NCBI RefSeq assembly: GCF_007830255.1
Contig: NZ_VLKG01000018.1
Coordinates: forward strand, 1-34,445
Direction: 5' to 3'
DNA length: 34,445 nt
Source: Azomonas agilis
GTDB lineage: Bacteria > Pseudomonadota > Gammaproteobacteria > Pseudomonadales > Pseudomonadaceae
Shown: positions 24,448-30,031 of the stretch, piece by piece
How the letters are laid out: the number at the start of each line of letters is the position of its first letter
Numbering within the stretch: the first letter of the stretch is position 1
Program-made: the position numbers and the translations under genes
The notes under the pieces: model-generated
The model's database searches: none
Seen by the model: only the letters and a program-made list of their open reading frames with translations
Told to the model about the DNA's origin: nothing

Positions 24448-25070
24448 GCAGCGACTCCTAACAAATAGTTTCCAGAGGCATCTACCAAGACGGTGCCGGA
24501 TGCGTCGACTAAGGCATTTTCAGGTATAGAAGCTGATGACCCAGCTTCCAACACAGCAACGCGGGCTTGAAGATCGGCGACAGCGGCTTGCAAGCTAGCA
24601 AGACTGCCTGCGCTTGGTAGCAGTCCCGCATCCAAGGTAGTGTTATCGGTTAGCATAATGATGAGGTGGCTGCTGGCATTGATACTGACCGAGGCAATCC
24701 CTACCCCACGCACCAAGCCCACATCCGAGGTTGTGCCATCGGTAAAGCTCAGAGTCAGGTGGCCAGACTCTTCCAGTACCACCTCAGAAATTCCGCGACC
24801 ATTAGAGCCATTGGTGCCGGGATTACCGACCACCTTGCCCAGATAGCTCACCGCGCCATTGGTATAGGTCAACACCAAACGCCCTTCAGAATTGATGCTG
24901 GCACTCTGAATGCCTACACCATCCAAGCCGTTATCACCTGAACCACTTGGAGTAGAAGCCCATACCACCTGCCCCACGTCGTCTATGTCTCCATCGCTGT
25001 AATGGATCAGTAGATGACCGCTGGCATCGAGGCTAGTCAGAACAACACGGCGGGATTCTTGGTCAGACAT
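24444..25070 (-). CDS. Repeat-containing tail fibre/tip protein
   Basis: A roughly 208-residue protein with four repeats of about 30 residues. They follow the pattern GxGIxSxSINxxGxLxLxYT with an ending DVGxVV, best seen as IQSASINSEGRLVLTYTNG and ISEVVLEESGHLTLSFTDG. Between them lies a short collagen-like PGTNGSNGRG. A heptad coiled coil (LASLQAAVADLQARVAVLEA) should trimerise it, and the tail has a duplicated LVDASG motif. The ATG at 25068-25070 is preferred; a TTG at 25085 would add 5 residues. It is the first gene of the tail operon on this side. Role in the tail tip or fibre is inferred from the trimer and repeat design. Confidence 0.75.
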   Translation of the reverse strand: MSDQESRRVVLTSLDASGHLLIHYSDGDIDDVGQVVWASTPSGSGDNGLDGVGIQSASINSEGRLVLTYTNGAVSYLGKVVGNPGTNGSNGRGISEVVLEESGHLTLSFTDGTTSDVGLVRGVGIASVSINASSHLIIMLTDNTTLDAGLLPSAGSLASLQAAVADLQARVAVLEAGSSASIPENALVDASGTVLVDASGNYLLGVAA

Positions 25071-25149
25071 AGGGGCAACACCCAATACAGGTTTAAGCTC
25101 ATCATCCCATTGAGGGTTGAGCGGAAGGAAAACCTACAGGGGGTAAGCG

Positions 25150-25644
25150 TTAATGCAGCGGCAATAACGGCTGAACCTCATGCTCCAATTCTTCAATGCG
25201 CGCCTTTAGCTGATGGATCTCGCGTTTGCGCTGAATCATCAAGTACGAACCAAGCTGAGCCCGTATTTTGGACTCCACCTCTTGGGCGATGACGGCTTGA
25301 AGTGCTTGCCATGCGCTGAGGTTGACCGATTGCAGCGCATCAAAGGTGCGAATCACCTTGAGGTTAAAGGCTGGGCTGATCCACATCGCATAGGCATAAA
25401 CCAGCTCTTTGCAGACATAGGTTCCGTTATTTAGGCCATCATTGATGGTAGCTACAGGGGCCTGTGCAATTTTGCATAGGCCCTCTTTCAGCTCCAGAGT
25501 TAGCTCCTTAGCCTGTTTGTTTCTGAGCCATTGCGCAGGTGCATGACGCGCCTCAGACCCCGCCGCCCTGTGCAAATCATTCAAACAGTAACGACCGTTC
25601 GCATCTTGGCGGATTGTCGTCTCAGCAATAATCAGCGCATTCAT
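25150..25644 (-). CDS. KilA-N domain protein (antirepressor-like)
   Basis: A 164-residue protein with the KilA-N DNA-binding domain: an N-terminal strand, GRYCLNDLHRAAGSEARHAP, WLRNKQAKEL, and TYVCKELVYAYAMWISPAFN leading into a helix. The C-terminal third (KREIHQLKARIEELEHEVQP) is a coiled coil for dimerisation. KilA-N proteins act as antirepressors or regulators in many temperate phages. GGTAGGGGG just upstream of the ATG (25642-25644) is a strong ribosome-binding site. It lies after the second antirepressor's terminator, making this the third antirepressor-type gene in the window. Confidence 0.88.
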   Translation of the reverse strand: MNALIIAETTIRQDANGRYCLNDLHRAAGSEARHAPAQWLRNKQAKELTLELKEGLCKIAQAPVATINDGLNNGTYVCKELVYAYAMWISPAFNLKVIRTFDALQSVNLSAWQALQAVIAQEVESKIRAQLGSYLMIQRKREIHQLKARIEELEHEVQPLLPLH

Positions 25645-25701
25645 AAAGCCCCCTACCTGAAAATGAATGCAGGCAGGTTGCCTCTCAGAGCTAAAAGATT
25701 C

Positions 25702-25765
25702 GAACCCTACAGGGGGTAAGCAAAAAGCCCCGCACTAGGCGAGGCTTAGATACGGGATAATCCCG
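25702..25765 (-). terminator. Double-hairpin terminator after antirepressor B
   Basis: CGGGATAATCCCG (25753-25765) precedes AAGCCCCGC-N5-GCGAGGCTT (25725-25747, one mismatch), followed by TTTGC. CTACAGGGGGTAAG lies next to it. It is nearly the same unit found after antirepressor A, with C-to-A weakening of the main stem. Confidence 0.65.
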
Positions 25766-25776
25766 GATGTAAAAAA

Positions 25777-26688
25777 TTAACCTCTAATAATCGGACGGCT
25801 CCGATCTTCCGCTGCGCCTAAATCCATCCACTCGTTGAGCAGTTTTTCTTTTTGCGCCGCCGCCTCCATCTGTGGCCCCATCTGCTTATAGAAATGACTC
25901 ACCGCTAATCGACAGCTTTCCAAGCGCGCATTGACACCGAATAGCCCCATAGGCCGCAACGCTTCAATGGCGGGCTTCATACGCTCGCCCATATCACAGA
26001 GCTGCATCGCCGCCGAGCTGAAGGTATAGAGCATGGCGAGATCGAGTTGATTCAAGGTGATAGGTTTGGGCTTAGGTTCCTTGCCTAGGAAATCTCCTTC
26101 CAAGAAGCGTTGCGCCACCATTTTCGCCCCTTCATTAAACACCTCTTGAGGAACTGCTCTGGCCGACCGGATGGCTTTCAGTTTGGACAAAGCAGCCACC
26201 ACGAAGTCGAATAAATCCTGAGTCGGAATAGGTGCATCCGGGGTGTTAGCCATCACATACAGCAGCTTGGCTGGAGTCATCACAAAGGAGTCAATCGGGA
26301 TGGGCCGGTACTGTTCTTTATCACTGCCATCGGTGTACACAATCCAGCGCTCAATCGGCTTTAACGGACGGCCAATGATTTGGGCAAAAGGCTCCAGTTT
26401 GGGTTGATCGTCTTTACCTAAGAACTCCCCTTCCAATTCCAACCGCGCCACCAGACTGACTGCATCTGTGAACTGGTTAGGATCAATCTTTTTATAAGTG
26501 CAGCCAAAGGTATTCTTGAGGGCTGACCAGCACTTAACCGCAGCCTTGGCGCGTTTGTCTTGAGGGAGTGAATCGACGCGGGCCTTGACCAAGCCTTTGA
26601 TGGCTTCTTGCTGCTCGGTGGTGAGGCCGTTGGGCAGGGCTTTGGGCTTTTTGGCTTTGCGGGGGTTGGTGGCTTGGCCTTGTTGCCA
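25777..26688 (-). pseudogene. Antirepressor B, C-terminal part, cut off by an in-frame TAG
   Basis: This frame continues the antirepressor after the TAG at 26689-26691. It reads WQQGQATNPRKAKKPKALPN, then the helical region shared with copy A (RAKAAVKCWSALKNTFGCTY). It then carries about 100 residues that copy A lacks (from DDQPKLEPFAQIIGRPLKPI to MVAQRFLEGDFLGKEP), then a C-terminal part related to copy A but diverged. The extra block is bounded by LEGEFLGK and LEGDFLGK, suggesting gain or loss by recombination between short repeats. The first possible start after the stop is an internal TTG at 26592 with no ribosome-binding site, so this half is probably not made unless the stop is read through. 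Confidence 0.7.
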
Positions 26689-27030
26689 CTAAGCCGCTAA
26701 AACATGGAAGCATTCGCGCTGGTACTGGATTAAGCGCGGGCGAATTTCGGGTTTAACGCGGTTGGTATCTACGCCGAATAGCCAGCCGTTGAGGTAGTCG
26801 AGGGGGAGGCAAAGAGTTTCTTGTTCGCCGCCCTCTGAAGGTGTTCGTATAACACGAATGGCTTCATTGAGAACCACATTGCGTTTAATACGCTCGAACT
26901 GGCCGCTCCACGCAAGGCCGATGTTTTCGCAAATAGGTTTCATGGCAACCAAGCGCTCACCTTTTGGGCCGGTGATAACAGTCAGTTGTTGAGTATGGAA
27001 TTCGACTACAGCTAATTGAATATTCGACAT
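26689..27030 (-). CDS. Antirepressor B, P22_AR_N-type N-terminal domain, ends at TAG
   Basis: 113 residues from MSNIQLAVVEFHTQQLTVIT through the conserved domain core (MKPICENIGLAW, RIKRNVVLNEAIRV, CLPLDYLNGWLFGVDTNRVK, IRPRLIQYQRECFHVLAA). The reading frame stops at TAG where copy A has TAT (Tyr in ALAAYFQQ). This is almost exactly the end of the N-terminal domain, so a stable truncated antirepressor may be made. The ATG at 27028-27030 has an AGAG element upstream. A longer in-frame start at 27174 would add a 48-residue Trp/Pro-rich leader similar to the Icd-like leaders found under C4 RNA control. The alternate frame at 26957-27157 is another leader candidate. C4 RNA lies upstream. Confidence 0.7.
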   Translation of the reverse strand: MSNIQLAVVEFHTQQLTVITGPKGERLVAMKPICENIGLAWSGQFERIKRNVVLNEAIRVIRTPSEGGEQETLCLPLDYLNGWLFGVDTNRVKPEIRPRLIQYQRECFHVLAA

Positions 27031-27183
27031 AGCATTGATCTCTTGGAAATGGGATTTCCGCGCCAGAGGCCAATCTGGTGGGCGGAACCGTGCGGGTTGG
27101 CCTACCGGCTCCAAGAAAACCGGCCACTCTTGCAAGTGCCCACACGGAACCACCCATAACGATGGCGATGCCATGCCGCAGGC

Positions 27184-27249
27184 ATAAAAAAACCGCTGTT
27201 AAGCGGTGGTTATGCCCACCTTGGAGTTACGGGAGGCCAATCCCGTGCC
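27184..27249 (-). ncRNA. C4-like antisense RNA upstream of antirepressor B
   Basis: On the minus strand, a TATAAA -10 (27256-27261) precedes three hairpins: ACGGG-N8-CCCGT (27229-27246) with loop TTGGCC; GGTGG-N6-CCACC (27205-27220); and CCGCT-TTAAC-like AGCGG (27193-27206) followed by seven T (27186-27192). This layout and position ahead of an antirepressor gene fit the C4 RNA of phages P1 and P7, which blocks translation of the icd-ant message. TTGGCC and GGTGGG in the RNA are 14 bases apart; their complements GGCCAA and CCCACC lie downstream at 27097-27102 and 27077-27082, also 14 apart, although in an order that does not give one continuous duplex. Confidence 0.6.
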
Positions 27250-27300
27250 GCTGAATTTATAGCAGCTTTTGAAGCTTAATCTAACTAAACTTTAAACGTC

Positions 27301-27340
27301 AAATATTTCTGTTAGATGTGTTATCTAACACTAAATATTT
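27301..27340. repeat. Extended palindrome after the SIR2 gene
   Basis: GTTAGAT-GTGTT-ATCTAAC (27311-27329) is a perfect 7-bp stem flanked on both sides by AAATATTT (27301-27308 and 27333-27340). It includes the SIR2 stop codon. It may end or protect the SIR2 mRNA or mark the edge of an inserted cassette. There is no T tract. Confidence 0.5.
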
Positions 27341-28719
27341 ACCTCATAATCCTCACCGGAAATAATTTTTCTAAATAAATCGATAGCATTTTCTGAGTAT
27401 TTTTTAGATGTGCTTTTTTCGCTTTTACCAGTCTTAACTTTTACATGATATTTATTGTCAGATTCAAGGATATTCACTCCTTTTTCTTCTGAAATTCTTT
27501 TTGCAAGCTTGCTAACTAAAAATTTATCTACTTTTCGAAGCAGCCCTTCTTTTAAGAAAACCTCTGCAACTTCGGTAGCAGTATATGGATAAACCAAATT
27601 AAACTTTTCATGCTCTGTCAATGCAGTTATTCCAAGCAGCTTTGGAAGCTCTTCATTATTATTAACTACATTTTCTAGCATGCTAAAGCTACATTGAATT
27701 TCCATTTTTGGTATATCGTATCTAACAAGATTATAAGCTCTTGCCATTAATGCTCTTAATGTCCTTGGGCTTACATTATTCATCACTTCACTTGAGCCAA
27801 ATGCTGTATATATCCAAGAAAAATCTTTTGCATATAGTGCATTTACCCGAAGTGATTTTCCATTTCCAAGATCCAGTAAAACATCTTTCGGTGGATTCGA
27901 TTCTTCAGTTATTTTCTCATCAAAAATCACATAAAATATGTTTTCTATAACACTCTGCTGATTTGAGATAATCTCGTCAATATCGCGTAATATTGATATA
28001 ATATTTGGATCTTTAGCACCGTATCCAATAATTAAAATAGGATGCTCTAAAAAAAATGTAAGCAGCTTTGCTGATAGATACTTCTTTCGACTATTCCATT
28101 TCTCATAGTCTTCTGATGTAATTATTATTTCTTGATATTCATTTACACAGCCATGTATCTTAAATATTTCCCCAATGGGTATACCTGATGCTTTAATGAT
28201 TTTCTGCCCAACAATTGGCGTATACTCTGGAAATATTAACTCACATAACGCATCATAATTTGTCGTAATAACAGACTGCGGATGTATCTTTTGAAGCAAT
28301 TCGATCTCCGATTTTAAACAGGTATCTGTTACTTCGGACAACTCAGAAATAACGCGCTCCTTTATACACTTCGATATAAAATTTTTAAAGAAGAAGCTTT
28401 TTTCAGAACTAGTTGAAAAAAGAACTTCATCAAATTCAGCTCTTCCAGCGCCCCATGCCCACTTATGAAAAAAACCACTGAGATGAGAACCTATTTCTAG
28501 TAAATCATCACCATATTCTTGTTTATAATAAGCTAGATCATATTCAACTAATGGATTTTTTGAGCAAGTATCATCAAGAAGTGTCAACCATGATGGGCCA
28601 TGCCCATATCTCATGCTCAGTCCTGCACCCGCAAATATAACAGGTTGACACCCTAACGTTTGTAAGCATGACTTAATGGTTTGATCCATGCTTGAAATAT
28701 AGTCATTATAAACTGACAT
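27331..28719 (-). CDS. SIR2-domain protein, probable NAD-depleting antiphage effector
   Basis: 462 residues. The N-terminal 270 form a SIR2 Rossmann domain: VIFAGAGLS (27-35), ITTNYDAL (151-158, with the catalytic Asn), FKIHG (186-190, with the catalytic-type His) and IGYGAKDPN (231-239). No zinc-binding cysteine cluster is seen, which argues against a deacetylase and for the SIR2-like class used in bacterial defence to destroy NAD during infection. The C-terminal 190 residues have no family I recognise; they carry winged-helix-like segments (TATEVAEVFLKEGLLRKVDK) that could sense a trigger. The gene is AT-rich against its neighbours and stands alone with its own ribosome-binding site (AGGGA). 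It is a typical lysogenic-conversion cargo gene. NAD loss and defence are inferred. Confidence 0.85.
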   Translation of the reverse strand: MSVYNDYISSMDQTIKSCLQTLGCQPVIFAGAGLSMRYGHGPSWLTLLDDTCSKNPLVEYDLAYYKQEYGDDLLEIGSHLSGFFHKWAWGAGRAEFDEVLFSTSSEKSFFFKNFISKCIKERVISELSEVTDTCLKSEIELLQKIHPQSVITTNYDALCELIFPEYTPIVGQKIIKASGIPIGEIFKIHGCVNEYQEIIITSEDYEKWNSRKKYLSAKLLTFFLEHPILIIGYGAKDPNIISILRDIDEIISNQQSVIENIFYVIFDEKITEESNPPKDVLLDLGNGKSLRVNALYAKDFSWIYTAFGSSEVMNNVSPRTLRALMARAYNLVRYDIPKMEIQCSFSMLENVVNNNEELPKLLGITALTEHEKFNLVYPYTATEVAEVFLKEGLLRKVDKFLVSKLAKRISEEKGVNILESDNKYHVKVKTGKSEKSTSKKYSENAIDLFRKIISGEDYEVNI

Positions 28720-28760
28720 AATAAAAATTTCCCTATGAGCATGGATTAAAAATCTTTATT

Positions 28761-29045
28761 TTATTTCCGTGCAGCAAGTTTTTTATACACCTCATCCTTA
28801 TCTCGCTTGCCTATAGCCAGTATGTAAACCACGATTTCCTCATCAATGACTTCATAAGCCAGTCGATAACCAAGTGTTCGGAGTTTTATTTTGTATACAG
28901 CCTCATAGCCCCGTAGTCTGGCTGAGGGGATATGCGGGTTTTCCAGCCGTTCCGCCAGCTTCTTTTTAAATTGGGCTTTAATGTTGGGGGCCAGTTTTTC
29001 CCATTCTTTCAGCGCAGCAGGCAAAAATTTGAGCTTATAAGTCAT
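28761..29045 (-). CDS. RelE/ParE-family toxin
   Basis: A 94-residue toxin of the RelE fold: MTYKLKFLPAALKEWEKLAP, then KKKLAERLENPHIPSARLRG, YRLAYEVIDEEIVVYILAIG and KRDKDEVYKKL. The YRLAY/VVYILAIGKR core is the RelE ribonuclease pattern (ribosome-dependent mRNA cleavage). The antitoxin stop (29035-29037) lies 11 bases inside this gene. I prefer the ATG at 29043-29045; a TTG one codon earlier is possible. Its partner is Phd/StbD-like, a common combination. Confidence 0.9.
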   Translation of the reverse strand: MTYKLKFLPAALKEWEKLAPNIKAQFKKKLAERLENPHIPSARLRGYEAVYKIKLRTLGYRLAYEVIDEEIVVYILAIGKRDKDEVYKKLAARK

Positions 29046-29286
29046 CAAGGCTCACTTCGATGGCTTGAGCTCGGTCGGCACGGCGCTGCTCCACGATTTT
29101 GGCAAGGTCGTGGTCGTCCAGCAGCTCTAAAAGCTGCTCGTAAGTATCAGCGGGAACAAGGTAAGCAGTGGGTTTATTGTGGTTGAGAATAGCAATGGGC
29201 GCACCGTCCGCCTCATTAAGCAAGGCGGTGGGGTTCTTTTTCAGTTCGGAGATGCTGGCCGAATAGTTGGCCAATAGCTGTTGCAT
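29035..29286 (-). CDS. Phd/StbD-like antitoxin for the RelE toxin
   Basis: An 83-residue antitoxin. The YSASISELKKNPTALLNEAD stretch, followed by PIAILNHNKPTAYLVPADTYE, is the Phd/YefM-type N-terminal DNA-binding fold as seen in StbD. The acidic C-terminus (EQRRADRAQAIEVSLDDL) would inhibit the RelE partner, whose start it overlaps. GAAGG is 6 bases before the ATG at 29284-29286. An inverted repeat directly upstream is a likely autoregulatory site. Confidence 0.9.
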   Translation of the reverse strand: MQQLLANYSASISELKKNPTALLNEADGAPIAILNHNKPTAYLVPADTYEQLLELLDDHDLAKIVEQRRADRAQAIEVSLDDL

Positions 29287-29306
29287 AGCGCACCTTCAGT
29301 AATGGG

Positions 29307-29328
29307 CTAAATTAAGTGCTCAATTTAG
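29307..29328. promoter_or_regulatory. Operator-like inverted repeat of the Phd/RelE module
   Basis: CTAAATT-N8-AATTTAG is a perfect 7-bp inverted repeat 20 bases upstream of the antitoxin start, fitting autoregulation by the Phd-type antitoxin. Confidence 0.55.
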
Positions 29329-29355
29329 ATCATTATTTTAAGGTTTACTAGTTAA

Positions 29356-29670
29356 TTACCCCGCTTTCTGCGGCACAAGCTCAATATGCAGCTCACAGCC
29401 TACAGCCTGTGCATAGCGTTTTAGCGTAGCCAGTGAGGGGGCATTACCTGCGGATTCCAGCCGTGAAATGGCGCTTTTGGTGGTTCCCATGCGCTCGGCC
29501 ACAGCATCTTGAGTGAGTCCGGCGCGGGTACGAGCTTTCAGTAGTTGGTCAACCAGTTGGTATTCCAAAGTCAGCGCATCATAGGCTTCACTAAAGCCTT
29601 CCTTAGCGCGGGCCTTAGTTAAAAATTCTTCATGGTTATAGGGCACGGGTTGGTATTTGAGGTTAGGCAT
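29356..29670 (-). CDS. HigA-like HTH antitoxin
   Basis: A 104-residue protein with a canonical Xre helix-turn-helix: LLKARTRAGLTQDAVAERMG, then TTKSAISRLESAGNAPSLAT and LKRYAQAVGCELHIEL. It is downstream of its toxin, the HigBA order. The ATG overlaps the toxin end by 8 bases and is served by AGGAGG inside the toxin gene. It should repress its own promoter at GTTAGC-N6-GCTAAC and neutralise the toxin. The module sits directly after the portal gene in phage order. Confidence 0.92.
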   Translation of the reverse strand: MPNLKYQPVPYNHEEFLTKARAKEGFSEAYDALTLEYQLVDQLLKARTRAGLTQDAVAERMGTTKSAISRLESAGNAPSLATLKRYAQAVGCELHIELVPQKAG

Positions 29671-29989
29671 TTTGTACCTCCTTCAAGCGTTTACGAGCTA
29701 GTTTTAGCTCCTTGTCAGGTGTTTGCTGAGTTTTCTTGATAAAAGCATGGAGTACGACAACTCGCTTGCCCAGCAAATAACAGTAAAAGGCGCGGCCTAT
29801 GCCGGTTTTACCTTTGGACCTAAGTTCAAATAAGCCATCGCCAAAAGCCCGTGAATGAGGCAAGCGCAAGTTAGGCCCATGTTCCATCAGCAGCTCAACG
29901 AGGTGGGCGTAGTCGGCCAGTACATCGGCGGGCCATGATTCAATTTCAGCCAAGACCCGCTCATGAAAGTATTCGATGTTGTAATTCAT
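29663..29989 (-). CDS. HigB/RelE-superfamily toxin (Gp49-like)
   Basis: A 108-residue toxin with the family signature of phage-derived HigB/Gp49 proteins: HSRAFGDGLFELRSKGKTGI, GRAFYCYLLGKRVVVLHAFI and KKTQQTPDKELKLARKRLKE. It is an mRNA-cleaving toxin of the RelE superfamily. The ATG is at 29987-29989, with a palindromic operator only 8 bases upstream, so the promoter and operator are very close to the gene. Partner HigA follows with an 8-base overlap. Confidence 0.92.
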   Translation of the reverse strand: MNYNIEYFHERVLAEIESWPADVLADYAHLVELLMEHGPNLRLPHSRAFGDGLFELRSKGKTGIGRAFYCYLLGKRVVVLHAFIKKTQQTPDKELKLARKRLKEVQNA

Positions 29990-29997
29990 GGGTAAAA

Positions 29998-30015
29998 GTT
30001 AGCAAATTCGCTAAC
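29998..30015. promoter_or_regulatory. Palindromic operator of the HigBA-like module
   Basis: GTTAGC-AAATTC-GCTAAC is a perfect 6-bp inverted repeat 8 bases upstream of the toxin start. It is the probable binding site of the HTH antitoxin. Confidence 0.65.
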
Positions 30016-30031
30016 CATTGCCAAGTGTCCC

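Noticed and set aside
25691-25710. GGTTCGAATC-like string on the minus strand, suggesting a tRNA T-loop or att site
   Set aside because: Flanking bases cannot form the 5-bp T stem or an acceptor stem; it is part of the hairpin and terminator region.
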